Positions 1 to 12,600 of a stretch of 64,000 bases of DNA are shown one piece after another. Source of the stretch: Cerrena zonata. Its lineage: Eukaryota > Basidiomycota > Agaricomycetes > Polyporales > Cerrenaceae. The notes beneath the pieces were generated by a model that was given only the letters and a program-made list of their open reading frames with translations, had not been told where the DNA came from and ran no database searches. The stretch covers positions 2,542,001-2,606,000 of the forward strand of contig JASBNA010000001.1 in NCBI GenBank assembly GCA_038087015.1, given 5' to 3'. The first letter of the stretch is position 1. The number at the start of each line of letters is the position of its first letter. A program made the translations under genes and the position numbers.

Positions 1-738
1 GAGCTGGCCTCGCTCGATATCTCCCCCGAGTACCTTGACAAGACACATTTCCGAAACCCTCCAAAGGTCGAAATTGGTGTAGATGGCATCCCACGCTATC
101 GCGGTGAAGCTGATGACATTGATAGTTCCCCCACACTGATACCTGCACCACTGGCCCCCCTTCCGTATGACGAAGCAGGCTCAAGCAAGCGAAGGGGAAG
201 GTACGACCCTTACAGCTCTCCAACCCCTAAGCGCACACGAAAACCGAAGAATACTTCCACATCTCCACAAGAGCCTGGCGATTCATCTTACAGTGTCCCG
301 TCCTACTCGTCTTCTTCATACGGCGACACTAGTTTGTCCGCAACAACTGCACCTCAATACGCATCCTACAGTTATTACCAGACGCATGGATATCATGCTC
401 CTTACTCCTCCACCTATCCTCCGCCTTCTGCTACCTCACCTATTGCAACATCTCCTTCTCCACCAATTTCACCCCCCACTCAAACATTACCTCCGCCAGT
501 CACAACCACTTCGTCAGTCTACACATATCCATCAGAAACCTCCCCGACGTCGTCGCATGCATCTGCCTATCCATATTACAGCTATCCCTCCTATTCTTCG
601 TGGCCCCAGCCACAGCCGTATGGCACTTACGCACCACCTGCACACAGCTCCCATGCAGGTGTAGCATCAGATGGGCATAATGCTGCAGATGTCGTACCGG
701 ATGCAGACCGGGATGACGATCGCTCTGTCGGTACGTGA
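1..738 (+). CDS. 3' end of a disordered Pro/Ser/Tyr-rich protein (5' part outside window)
   Basis: Frame 1 is open from the first base to the TGA at 736-738, giving about 245 C-terminal residues. The start lies outside the window. The first roughly 60 residues look structured or conserved (PEYLDKTHFRNPP). They are followed by a basic stretch (SSKRRGRYDPYSS, PKRTRKPKN) that could be a nuclear localisation signal, then a long low-complexity region rich in Tyr, Pro, Ser and Thr, and an acidic tail (VPDADRDDDRSVGT). Composition suggests an intrinsically disordered regulatory or nuclear protein, but I recognise no domain. The ORF starting at the internal ATG at 334 is in the same frame and is only its C-terminal part. 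Confidence 0.7.
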   Translation, partial: ELASLDISPEYLDKTHFRNPPKVEIGVDGIPRYRGEADDIDSSPTLIPAPLAPLPYDEAGSSKRRGRYDPYSSPTPKRTRKPKNTSTSPQEPGDSSYSVPSYSSSSYGDTSLSATTAPQYASYSYYQTHGYHAPYSSTYPPPSATSPIATSPSPPISPPTQTLPPPVTTTSSVYTYPSETSPTSSHASAYPYYSYPSYSSWPQPQPYGTYAPPAHSSHAGVASDGHNAADVVPDADRDDDRSVGT

Positions 739-1521
739 GGGTCGTTCGTAGATGATGGGTTTAGGTGTGTTCGATAATTGTAATTGTAGCTCATTTCTTG
801 GTTTTTTTGCGTTCGTGTTTCATTTGCGAGCTTACGTCTAGGTCTCTTATTTTTTTGACCGCTCCCCCTTCTCGTGTTTCAATCTTGCTTCTAGTCCACT
901 AGATACGTCCTAAGATGCTTCTCCATTCCTCTGTATGCATATCGCTTAGTTTCTTTCTTGCGCTTTTCTCTCCTCTGGTCTCCTCGTCATGATGACCCCG
1001 TAACGCTACGCTCTGTCTAGTTACTGCCTACCTGTATTGCCCTCGATGATCGCCTGCCCCTCGACAGACTTTCCGCTAGTTCACGTGTTCTCCTTGTTGT
1101 GGATACACGCCTTGTATTATATAGTACTGTGATTCCTGCTACGTCGTATGGAATATTGACAGTTGACTCTTATTTTACAGTTTGAGTTTTCGCTAAAATC
1201 GTCCCTCGATCTTCTGAAGATCTCGAGATCGTCGAGAGTGTTCCTCGACTAGTGAATCACGCTGAGATGAAATCACAAATCGCAAATGACACAGCGATGG
1301 AGTGGGGAACATAAGGTTAAAACACAGCGCCTGGCCTTATTTCTTACCATCGTAGGATCGCTCCCGTCGACTCGGACGTCGATGACGTTGAAGCGGGGAG
1401 AACGAATGATGTCACTTGTGGCTTACCACCTCGAGGGCACTGACAGGGATCAACAACTACATTCAATATAAAAACTCATATTTCCATTCTTTACATTAAA
1501 ACACCTCGACTCTACTACAAT
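739..1521. other. Intergenic, no gene seen
   Basis: This 783-bp stretch holds the 3' untranslated region of the upstream gene (T-rich) and the upstream region of the 1522 gene. No frame of coding character was found; the 61-codon frame at 1286-1471 has no recognisable content. Confidence 0.6.
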
Positions 1522-2193
1522 ATGTCGGAATCTTCCAATAACACCGCGGTAAGGTCCTCATCGGACTTGCCTCCACCTCGTCAAAAGAGAGCGTTACGAT
1601 CAGTCTCTCCACCGCTCTCAAACGTCTCTCTACATCGTTTCAATTACTATCTCGCAATATTCGCCACCCTCCTATTTGCGCTTTACACGTATAAACTCAT
1701 CCAATGGAAAGCGGACGCAGGATCGTGGTGGAATCTTATGCTTGGAAAGCGGCCCCCAATGATGCAGGGGAATGGTGGTCCACAGGGAGGAAATGATTGG
1801 CAGGTTGCTGGGACGGATGGAAGAGGAGATATGTCGGTCGAGCAACGAATCAATGAACTTGCTTTGGCGTTGGGCATGCCTTCGAAAGACCTTGCGTCTG
1901 CTATTGCGAATGTCGTTCGTGAATACGTCCCCCCTGCTTCATTGTCTTCGATTTCGGCACATCAATCTGGGTGAGTACGGTTTCAGCTTTGCACGCGTCA
2001 CTGAAAGTCAAGAAAGCTGAAATTGTTTTCTAGAGAGGCAGTCAGTTACTTGGTGGATCCCTCCGGCGCGTCTGTTTCCGCCACAGAAACCCAGACTGCA
2101 GTTACTGAAAATGTGACGAAGGGACTTGGTACTGTTGCTTCAGTGATTGAAGCTGCTATAGGGATGGATGAACCTCCGACGGAGATGGCGTAG
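1522..2193 (+). CDS. Single-pass membrane protein of unknown function
   Basis: Two exons, 1522-1970 and 2034-2193, join in frame across a 63-bp intron (donor GTGAGT, acceptor TTCTAG) to give 202 residues ending at TAG 2191-2193. The N-terminus is Ser/Pro-rich and basic (residues 1-37). One clear hydrophobic segment follows at about residues 39-60 (YYLAIFATLLFALYTYKLI). The rest is soluble: a Gly-rich linker at about 80-100, then a helical segment (EQRINELALALGMPSKDL) that may be a small helical bundle, and a Thr/Glu-rich tail. It resembles a tail-exposed organelle or ER anchor protein, but I do not recognise the family. Exon 2 starts mid-codon (phase 2), which supports the splice. Confidence 0.75.
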
Positions 2194-2505
2194 TAGCTAT
2201 ACACCGCTTTGTTTGGAGAATGGTTGTATATTATGTTCTTCACTGAGATGCACTAGTACTCAGATAGAGTCAAGGTCAGGGTTTCTTGTAAGGCTTTAGC
2301 TTCAGGCGTGTTATTATTTCAAGTTCAGTTGAACATGTTGTGAATCCGAGTCGTGGCATTGCCATTTCGAGATGAAAGTCACGTTAGTCGGGCGCTTTGA
2401 GATCGGCTGGCATGAGACGATCCTGAACCGATCGAGTGACCACGTCGAGGGCATTGAACAACGCTAGCATTTATACCATACGTACTTCTTCAATAGTTGC
2501 CCGAC

Positions 2506-3911
2506 ATGGTGCGTATGTTGCTGAACGAATATATGCAAACATACTGAATATCGTAATACCAGACTGCGGCAAATGCGTCAGACCCGATACCCATTGAAAC
2601 GGCACATGAAGATATGATTGTACGTGCGGGCGTGCTCGTATATGATTCAACGCGAACTTACACGTCGTTTAGCATGATGCCCAGCTGGATTACTATGGAA
2701 AGCGTCTGGCTACATGCTCGTCTGACAGAACCGTCAAAGTATTCGACGTCGTAGATGGCGAAACCCAAAGAACAACCGGACAGACATTGAAGAGGTATGT
2801 CTTTCTCCGAACCCCAAAGTCCGACCGATGCTATAACTTTAGTCTCTAGTCACACAGGTCCTGTCTGGCAAGTCGCTTGGGCGCACCCCAAATTTGGAAG
2901 CATTCTCGCGTCATGTTCGTACGATGGGAAGGTCATCATTTGGAAGGAACAGCAAGGGCAGCCGGGAGGTAATGGGTGGGCAAAGATCAAGGAACACTCC
3001 CTCCACGGAGCCTCAGGTATGTCTTCTCTCGTCCCTTAGACCCAAAGTATACGGTATCTAAAAGTACTCTCGGACAGTCAACTCCGTGTCTTGGGCACCT
3101 CATGAACTTGGTGCCATCCTTGCTTGCGCTTCGTCCGACGGCAAGATCTCCGTCCTCACATTCAAAAGTACGTCCGAGCCAATACCGTCGTCTTACTCTA
3201 TTCTGACCTCGCATATCTCCAGATGACGGTCAATGGGGTGCCGATATCTTCACTGGCCATGCCATCGGGTGTAACGCCGTTTCTTGGGCACCCGCCATTC
3301 AACCGGGATCCCTCATTGCCCCTCAACCCACGGAGACTCTCCCCGGTCAACACCCATCGACTGTCCAGACCGTCAGACGATTCGCCAGTGCAGGCTGTGA
3401 TAATTTAGTAAAAATCTGGGGCTTCCAGGAAGACACGCAAGAGTGGTCAGAAGAGGAGATATTGGACGGCCATACAGATTGGGTCCGGGATGTTGCCTGG
3501 GCCCCAAACATTGGACTTCCCCGTAGTTATATTGCCACCGCTTCACAGGTAAGTTCACTATTACCACATTCATCTTATCCTTCGAAGATTCGCTGGATCG
3601 AGACTCTCGATTCTATATATGCGAACGTGTGCTGATCCGTCATGTGTTATCTATAGGACAAGACTGTCCTCATCTGGACGAAGGACACTCCGACTTCGCC
3701 ATGGGTCAAGACCGCATTGGATCCATCAGCCAATGCGAGTACGACTGCGGCACCTGGAACGACACCAGGAAAGTTCCCTGACGTTGTATGGCGTGTCTCT
3801 TGGTCACTCGCAGGGAACATTTTGGCCGTCAGCTGTGGTGATGGTAAGGTGACATTGTGGAAGGAAAATCTCAAGGGAACATGGGAGTGCGTGAGCGATA
3901 TGACCAGTTAA
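2506..3911 (+). CDS. SEC13: Sec13, COPII coat / nuclear pore WD40 protein
   Basis: Seven exons (2506-2508, 2563-2619, 2673-2794, 2850-3016, 3078-3167, 3223-3548, 3657-3911) sum to 1020 bp, 339 residues, with no frame break. Sec13 is a six-bladed beta-propeller. It pairs with Sec31 in the outer COPII coat of ER-to-Golgi vesicles and with Nup145C in the nuclear pore. Family signatures read directly: [26 protein letters not shown] at the start, [40 protein letters not shown], and [13 protein letters not shown] near the fifth blade. The first exon is only the ATG followed by an intron. The acceptor for exon 4 must be the second AG at 2848-2849, because the earlier one gives a stop. Length is slightly above the usual 300-320 residues owing to an insert in blade 4. 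Confidence 0.95.
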
Positions 3912-4489
3912 TTTACGAACATGTGTTGCATGCAATGCGGTACTTGACCTTCATATCGTGTATCGTAGGTTTAGGTGGAAGCTAGCCCTCGTTCTCTGTA
4001 TTTATTTTTGTTTCGGATCAGCGTCTTGACTGATCGAGAGTATTGCAATGGTCCACAATCCCGCCAGACTTGTCATCGAGACGTATATCCATTTGGTTTG
4101 TCACCTGAGGCATGTGTATGAAGGCTTGGTCATTATAATTTGAAACCTTGGTGAGCATGACAGTTGCCACCATCCTCCAACCCTCATTGAATAGATATAT
4201 ATCAGCTTGCATGTATCAATACTATCAAGAGCAACGTTAACGAAGAGTCAGTTTTTCAAATCATTCAAGGTTCATGGAGACAGAAGCTTCTCTATCAGAA
4301 TCTCACTGCAGACAAGGCCGATAGATCAACATATAGGCTCCTCCACCATGGTACTAACTGTATGAATCGAACACAAGTGTGCCTTTTGACTTCCTTCTCA
4401 ATCTAACCATTCTAATGAGTGTATTTTTGTTACAGGCGAGACGCTGTGTATGTAGGTCGGTATCCGTTGGGTTGGAACGACACAAACGT
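3912..4489. other. Intergenic between convergent SEC13 and MET22-like genes
   Basis: A 578-bp convergent intergenic region that must hold both 3' ends and terminators. No coding frame and no repeat stand out. Confidence 0.6.
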
Positions 4490-5739
4490 TTACTGACTTG
4501 TCTCTTCTTCCTCTTTCACGCGTTTGACCGCATCCAATACCTTGGAATGAACGTGTTTCCCAGCCGCGATTACACCAAAGTTTTCACCTAATGTCCGACC
4601 AAGACCAAAGTCTAGTGGCTCTCCACGAGAATCTGATACGACTCCGCCGGCTTCCTCAACTAGGAGTGAACCAGGGGCGTGGTCCTAGAATTTGAAAATA
4701 GGGGATTAGTCGAATGAATGGATCGATAGAACACTAGGGTGTGACGAACCCAGATCTTTTCCTTGTATCCTACGCCTGTGGGCATTCGAAGATACACTCC
4801 ACCATCTCCTCTTGCGAGTGAACAGTACTTTGCTTGACTATCCATTCGTGTCGGCGGGCGTGTGATTCCCAAGTTTGATGCCACTTTCTCATTGAAAGAG
4901 AGTTTTGCGTGGGCTTTCTCGACTGATTCAAGGAGGTTCAGGGTTTCTTGAGTGAAGGTAGGGATAGAGATCGGCGTCGGGGTAGAAGAGAAGGGATCGT
5001 CGAGCGGAAGTTGATGTGCACCCTGTCCACGGACTGCTACGAAGATACAACCACGGGGACCAGATGGGTCGGATGCTGATACTGGGAGATTGGGGCATCC
5101 GATCACACCGAGTTCGACTCGAGAGTTGATGATAAGAGCTAGGCAGACAGCATACTGTTCCCCTCGCAAGAATCCTTTGGTGCCGTCGATAGGATCCAAA
5201 GCCCACATCCCTACAAATTACATAAATTTGATAATTATGAACTTTCAGTAGTAATGAAATAACGCACGTCCAGAACGTCCACCAGCATAGTTTCCTCGGT
5301 CAATGGTACTCAGAAGTTCCTCAACCGTCTGAGCAGAATCGGGTCCGAGACCCCAGGTCGGCTGCTCACCAGCACGAAGGTCCGCAGTCAGAGCCTCATT
5401 CGCAAGTTCGACAATACGACTTCGTAGAGTTGAAGCAGACTCTAAACGGAGGTCTGCAGCATCTTCTTCGCCTACAATAGGGTCATCCGGGAAGGTTCGA
5501 CTGAGAACAGTGTTGATGACTGCTTGGGCAGAATAATCCGCCACTATAGTATAATAATATTCAGCGATAAATAAGATGGTTGCAGTAAGATTTTTTCTCG
5601 AACCTGTTACTGGACTTTTGTCATCCTTTGTCAAGGTCTCGTTCTTAACGAGCTTGTTGAAGACAGAAGAAGCAAGAACGCATGCTCTCCTTACTGCAGC
5701 AACGGCAACCTGCTTCTCAGCAGCAGATGTGAGGCTCAT
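4490..5739 (-). CDS. MET22: 3'(2'),5'-bisphosphate nucleotidase (Hal2/Met22 type)
   Basis: Four exons on the minus strand (5604-5739, 5268-5543, 4750-5210, 4490-4684) give 1068 bp, 355 residues, without a frame break. The enzyme hydrolyses 3'-phosphoadenosine 5'-phosphate to AMP, relieving sulfate assimilation and RNA exonucleases of inhibition. It is the Li+/Na+-sensitive salt-tolerance phosphatase of yeast. Inositol-monophosphatase fold metal ligands are visible: GEED at about residues 70-73, DPIDGTKGF from 143, and DHAPGSLLVEEAGG from 292. The N-terminal signature TKDDKSPVTVADYSAQA is split by intron 1, and the join restores it exactly. The donor of intron 3 is the weaker GTTCGT. The start is the first ATG in frame and fits the family N-terminus. 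Confidence 0.93.
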
Positions 5740-5952
5740 GATGGTAGAATCGAAAGTGTCTTTACCGACGATGCCGGTCTGGAGACTAGAGATCTAAGGA
5801 CAGTCATTTTGATTTCGCTGCACCCAAAGGCTTGAAAATGGCAGAGAAATGTGAATGCAAGCTTGACGCGATCGTGTGACGTAAGCGAGAATCTATATCA
5901 TCGACTAAATTGAGTCTCTGCAATAAACGAGCTAGTTCAACGCTGATGCATG
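5740..5952. promoter_or_regulatory. Short divergent promoter region
   Basis: Only 213 bp separate the start codons of the minus-strand phosphatase gene (5739) and the plus-strand DUF4470 gene (5953), so both promoters must lie here. No clear TATA box was identified. Confidence 0.5.
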
Positions 5953-8900
5953 ATGGCACACCCTTTGTATTGGCCTCAGAAATCCTTCTTCTATCCAATC
6001 GGGAACACTACACCCAGAGTGTTGACTCAATATCTTGCTCCTAGTGAGAATGGTAACATACTTTTACTCGGCTGTGGTGATCCAAGAAATGTACTGTACA
6101 CCCTGCATACAAACCGCGACGCTGTCTGTAATGGTTTGTCTTACAACTTTATTCAAGTTTTGATAATCTAATAGAGATAACTAGGTACAATCTCTCTAGA
6201 CTTTACTTGTGTGGATCTAGAGAGCGCAGTCCTCGGTATGAGCAGTGACATCAGTAAAAATTGTATTCTGATCGTAAAATGACCACAGCCCGAAACGTTG
6301 TTCTACTCGCTTTGGTGATGGACGAATCATTTGCTTCGAATGCCAGACCGATATTCAGTATATTCTACGACTTCTTCCTCACACAGGAAGCCCTGTCGCT
6401 TCTTAAAACTAAATGCGAAACGCTCCTACAACTGGCTGCAGATATTGAAACCTGGAACTCGGGTCCCTATGCACGAGTCATCAGACTCTGTAGCTCGTTT
6501 ACGCTGACGGAATTACGTCGGTGCTGGCGAGCATATATCTCCACCGATACTACTGGTCCTTTCAAGACCCGGTATCAAGCTGAGATGGAGAAGACGAAAG
6601 AATATAACAGTTCTGCTTTTATACGAGGCAGATCCGCAGGACCATTCTTCCCGAATGCAATCACTGTTATTACCAACATCTTCCATGAGTTTTGGAAAAA
6701 TGGAATCATGTCCACCCACCCGGCCGATATTGCGTCCGCTACGCATGTCAACCCAATGTTCGCACATTGGTCGCAAGGGAGTGGATTCGTCGCTCATCAT
6801 TCCACTTTCTCTCCTCTAGCTTTCCCTCTCGCACCCGTCTTTGCATCATCTCAGACATCATCGTCATCACCCTCAATCGTCTCTAGTGCTGATATCTTCC
6901 GGTACGTCAAGGACGAGTTCCAGCGATGGTGCGGCACCTTTCACGATGTCACGCAATCGAACAAGGATAACATAAAAATACGATTTTTGGTTGGTGATGC
7001 GCTACACGTTTGTCCTACACTTCGTCAATCTTCTGATGACTCTCCACTTCTCTGTGTCTCTGTGGAATCCTGAACCCCTTATATTGGATGGAGAAGACAA
7101 TGTACCGAATCCGTCATGCCCACTTCCGACCACTTTCAATGTTATCGACACCTCAAATTTGGCGGATCATGTCGGTATTTTGAACATTCTCATTGCAGCT
7201 ATTCCGCTCTTAACACGCTCCTCTACCTCCACCCTGTATACCGAGACGCTGTTGGAATACGGACAAAATGCTGAAGAAACTATCGCAGCATTCAGTCGGT
7301 GCTTGGGCACTGATCTTGCAACCATGTCTGTTCTTCTGGATCTGACCCCCATCACTTTGCTATCTGAATTCGACACCTATTCGAATATCCAAGAAGTCGT
7401 ACCGTACCAATTGACCGCTGGTATGGGTCAGTTCCACGAGCGCACTGTATGGAAAATACCATCCCTAGTAGACCTGCCAGAGACAAGCCGTGGTGTCACT
7501 TTCGATCCCGATTTATTAGCAAGATTGCTCTTTAACATTTACATCAAGATGTTCCCATGGGAGGATCTCTCCAATAGAATGCGAGGGATGTACCTGGGAG
7601 ACACTCCACATGTTGACCGAATTCATCACTCTCGGCTTACCCTAGCTCTTCTGATCCAACTCATCCAGCGTCATGTCACGACTGACTGGAACCAAACCAT
7701 CAAAAATTTGCTGAGCCTGATGAGTTCAGGAAAAACATTGTTATCTGGACCACAAAATGTGCAAGATTTCTCCTGTCATTTGGACAGGTTGGGAATATAT
7801 TCGATAACGAACTTCGCTCCCGTGGACTCAGCAGAGGTCGCTAGATTAACCAAGTTGGGAGTGAAGAGATTGCAGATATTTGACCCTGTCCCACCACTTA
7901 TTTGCGTAGTCCTGGTTGTCCCCCGATCCAAGCTAGATGTCTTGGATGATCCCGACCTTGGAAATCCAAGTTTACATGTCGTGGTTCGGAGTGACAAATT
8001 CAACAATCACTTCACTCCTGTCCAGGCCGTCTTTGGAACCATCGTGTCGAGCGACACTGAGGACGTATCATATTTCTCTCCCGACCCCCTCGGGCGATCC
8101 AACTCAACTCCGCTTCTCTTAATGTTTTGGATCCCATCGTGGACCTTGACGTTAACAAAGAAAGCCATAACTGTAGCTCTCGCATTGCAGAAGGCCTCTC
8201 AAACATCAAAAATGTCCTCAAAACTGGGATCCGACTTGGAGCTATTTGCCACTTCGTTTGAAGATAAGCAGCATGTTTTACTGAGCAAAGAACTCCCCCG
8301 AATGGACGCCAATCGTAATATTCCTACTTCATCTACCTTTCCTGGATTCCCTCCTCCTCCAGAGACAGCTGTCAGAGCTGCTGTGAGCACTGATAGCACA
8401 AATATACAGTCGTTCGTCATTCGAGTCAACATTGACGATCCTGATGCCAGAGCTGAGTTGGCTCAAAAATCGACACCGATCAAAGTAATCCAGAAATCGT
8501 CATGCAGTGTGGAAGTAACGCTTGGTACGACTTTGAAGAGGGTACTCGCATTTCCATTCCCTGTCAATGGAAAGGATCCCATGCTTCGCGTTGCACGAAC
8601 GTCATTCTATATTGAAGTTTGTACTATCATCAGCTTCAACACGAATGGTGTCATTGACTATTATCTTCTAGGTGGTTACGCAGCTCGCAAGCTTCCGCAA
8701 ACCCGGTGGGATGCGACTGAATAGGTTTCCGATAGCCAAAAGTGGACTTGACTCTGCCTCATGGAATTTTCATCGAGTGGTTATTGATAACCTCCCGGTA
8801 CTTGACTCAGATCCCAAAAAGTTAGAGTGGTTGGGAGGGCATGCCACGTACATGATGTCACAGAGAGAGCGGTCAATACTGGAGGGAAGTGCCCAGAAAG

Positions 8901-9445
8901 ACGCGGCTATTGATGACCTTGTTGATGTAAAGAGCTCGCTGCATCTTATCCTAACAACTTGTGCTGGTGTCTATCGACCCCAACGCTCCGTTTTCGCTCT
9001 TAGAGAGCAGGGCAGCAACGATATCAAAGCTCTGATATTCGTCGCGAGCTTACGTCTGGACCTCCAGGCTCATACTGTGGTCGCTGATGCATTCGTTCTA
9101 ACGATGGATCAAGATTATCTGAAAACCATTGCGAAATCCCTTTCCGATCTTTCACCTGCAATCTTCGGGGTAGACATCTCTCCTCAGGAAGCTGAGGTAT
9201 GGCAACACATACTCCCTTCCATGGCAGAGCGGTGCAGAAAGTGGAATCATGGAGAGGAATGTACCAACCAACAAGGTAATAATAATATCTCGCCAGGTCC
9301 CACTGGCTATTCGATTTGTCGTTGCGGCAGAGGACAAGATATCACTACATTCAAAGAAAAAGGGGAGTGGGATGCTTTTGCACCTTATGTTACGCGAATC
9401 GCGATTAGCCCGCTATTTGCTGTATCTTACCTAGACCCCATTTGA
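5953..9445 (+). pseudogene. DUF4470-domain protein, frameshifted and without MYND finger
   Basis: Paralogue of the 9605-13306 gene. Exons 5953-6133, 6185-6235, 6289-8616 and 8672-9445 mirror the paralogue (exons 1 and 2 are exactly 181 and 51 bp in both). The DUF4470 region is at the N-terminus (FFYPIGNTTPRVL, LLLGCGDPRNVLYTL). Within exon 3 the frame ends at a TGA at 7071-7073, while the homologous sequence continues in another frame (WNPEPLILDG), so one surplus base lies somewhere in about 7030-7065. No AG occurs there, so an intron cannot explain it. The reading also stops at DPI-TGA (9443-9445), just where the paralogue continues into its linker and MYND zinc finger; no CxxC pair follows downstream. 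It may be a decaying copy, or a real truncated paralogue with one assembly error. The function of the family is unknown. Confidence 0.75.
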
Positions 9446-9604
9446 AAATTGTATTGCCCGGAATTTTACTTGTGAAGTTGACACTAGGGGATTTGTGTTG
9501 GATCCCACATCGATTGGCTATACAAAGTATATTGTCGTGACACTGTAAGGCTTAAGGAGGATAGTAGATATGTACATTTTTAGAACGGGGGACTAGTGAC
9601 TATA
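9446..9604. other. Tail-to-tail junction of the DUF4470 paralogues
   Basis: Only 159 bp separate the two convergent stop codons. The sequence shows no remnant of the missing MYND finger of the left copy. Confidence 0.6.
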
Positions 9605-12600
9605 TCAGACAGCACATGCGGGTTTGTGTCGTTTCCAATCTGCCTTCTGACATTCCTTGCTGCAGTAGGATACGGATTTGCATCGGCTACAGGATAAGAG
9701 CTTGATTGCTTGTTTCTCGCCGCTCTTTCCACATTTTGCACATCGCGATGAAACAACTGGAGTGGATCCAGTATTTTCGGGTCCTGTGGCACTGGTGATA
9801 GGGACTAGGTATGAAACGGCGAAGAGTGGGCTGAGTGCGATACGAGTCACGTATGGCGCAAAGACTCTCCATTCGGGCTTCTTCAGAAATGCCTTGTTGT
9901 CTTTACCTCTACCACAGTCGCAAATCGGAATTTGGCTGTGCTCCGTTGATAAAGGTATATTTCCCTTCTTGATGTAAGCACAACTTGGCTTATGGTCCCA
10001 ATTCCTGCAACGCTCGATCATGGTCGGAATAGCCTTCTTCCAAGCGACAACGCCTGGCGAAGTGATAGGAACTTGGGACACCGTCAGAGACTCCAAGGCA
10101 TCGCCAAGCTCTCGTATCATTGGAACGTTCAGTGGAAGTACGTAGGCATCAACCACTATGGTATGCGCCGGAAGGTCTAGGCGGACACCCGTCACGAAGA
10201 AGAAAGTGTCAGGATCTCCTCCGGTAATGCAACGCAAGGTTATGACAGGTGAAGGTCCCGCGTCGTCGCGGTACGGCACAAGGAGGACAGAATATAGTGG
10301 ATCCTTGAGCTCTAGCATATCAAGTAAAGGGTCTGGAGGAGCAGCACTTTTCTGCGCAGCTCTTTCTTTTTCGGAGAGTGATAGATTGAGATGGAACTTG
10401 ACCCAACTAGGAGTCTCGCATTGGCCGAGATCCAATAGTGGCAGACGTTCTAGATTGACTCTGTGCATATTCCATGGTACACAATGACCGTCGTAGTGAC
10501 ACAATGGAAGTCTACTGAAAGACATGCCTTCAGTAGAGTATGGACCAGCGAGAGGGACAACAGTCTGTCGAAAGAGTCAGTTATTATGCTGAGAGTTATT
10601 AGGATTCACCATGATTAAGTACCTCGATGTATCCGTATTGTCTGGCTACACGCAGTTTGGTTTTCGAGCCCTCTACAGGCCATGGATACGTGATGGGTAT
10701 ATGCAACGCTGTTCCAATTGAAAGTAAAAGCCCGCAAGGACTTGTTTGCGTGGTTTTGATTTCCAGCGACCGATCCATTAGCTTCTCCCTTGCTCTGGGC
10801 TCCGTAAAGTCTCGTCGGAAGGTTAGATGAGTGAGTCGCTCGGCGTCAGGGCTGACTGAGGCAGAAATTATGGAATCAGCAATCCCTTCTTCCGCGTTAC
10901 GTCCCGCTCCGTAAAGTACGGCTCCGGGAGTTTGTGGTATGCACTGGGGAGGATGTCTAGTGACCCACACACGGTCCTTGTCTTCAAATGGTGTTTCATA
11001 AAGTTCCAGATACATCCCTAGCCGCGGGATTAGTCTGGAAGACGCTACCGTACTCTGGACATTGAGGGTAATCCTGGCATCTACACTGAGTACTAGAGTC
11101 GAAACTGGTACCCTGAACGAGACTAAGACAGAGCCATTCCCCTTTCCTCCCTGAGGATTGGCTTTGATGATAGTAGCATTAGGTCTATCCCCTTTAACAA
11201 CGGCCCCAAAGGTGGATTGGATGATTACGAATGAGTTCAGATAATTGTGTGAACAGATTGTGACCAGGAGGTTTGGATTCCCTACGTTAACTTCACCCAG
11301 TACACGCATCCTCTCCCGAGGAACTGCTAAAGTTATATAAAGCAGTGGTGGAACATTATCCCAGTCCTTGAGACAAGGAATTGTTCGATGAGCTGTCTTC
11401 GAGTCGTCCGTCAAACCACCATATGGATAGAAATGCGTGGCAGAGTACATCCCTAGCGCATCCAACTGAGCTATCAGATCATGATACTGGTTGGAACCCA
11501 CGGGCAACGTGCGATCATTGCGAATGAAGTCCAGTAGGATGCGAAAAACGTCTTGCCAATCAACGTAGGTCCTTCTCATGACGGCTTGTAGTAGGAGAGC
11601 GAAGCTCAACCGATCGTAATGCACAAAATCCGGTTCCTGAGGGTTACCAAGTGACAGGCGATGGAACTGGGTTGTTATATTTTCGAAGTGGAACATTTTG
11701 AGATAGATACTGAAGAGTAAGCGCGCCAGAGTCGGAGCTTCGAATGAGAGGGGTACGATGTCTGGAATTGCTACCGCCTGTTCGATTAGGGATGGGAGTT
11801 TCCAGAAAAGACGTTCGTGGAATTGGCTCTCTCCGCTCATAGCAAAATGTAAGAGAATATCGTGAGTATTCGAGTAGGATGTGACGGCGGAGACAAATGA
11901 GCAAGGTGTTATGTCGAGGAGAAGTGACAAGGTGACGACGTCACCAAACATATTCTGAGAGAACGCAGTAGTGGCATTCTCCCCGATGGCAAGAAGAGTC
12001 TCCGTGTTCAGGGAAGAAGTTGAAGATCGAGTCAATAGAGGGGATGCTGCAACGATGATATTGACAAGTCCCAGGTGATCTGAGAGATTGGAAGTGTCGA
12101 TGACGTTGAATGTGCGTGGGGAGATATTCTGACCCTCTGAGTCATAATCTACTTCGTTCAGAATCAAGGATTCCGCACGCCAATGTGAAACGCGATGGTT
12201 CGCAGTTCTGAGACCATCCCTCGAATAACTCTGGAGGGTATAGCAAGCGGAGAAAGCATCACCAACGAGCAATCTAATAATGACACTACATCGCTCTGTT
12301 GGTTGGCGAAGAATGGCACCTCGGAAGGCCATACACCATTTGAGGAATTGATCCGACATCGTCGAGAAGATTCTTTCTCCCACTGGTCTAGCAGAGGGCG
12401 ATAGTTGCACAGAAGTGAATGCGGGGGCAAGGTGAAACGCTGAGACGGGCATTGTTGTATAATGGGCCATGAAACCTGATCCTTGGATGGAATGTGCAAA
12501 AGTAGGGTTAACATGTGTGGCGGACTTGATCACATTCTGATCGAGCGAGGAAAGGCCGGTTTTCCAAAACTGTTTATAGGCCGCTCGCAGAGGTCCCAAT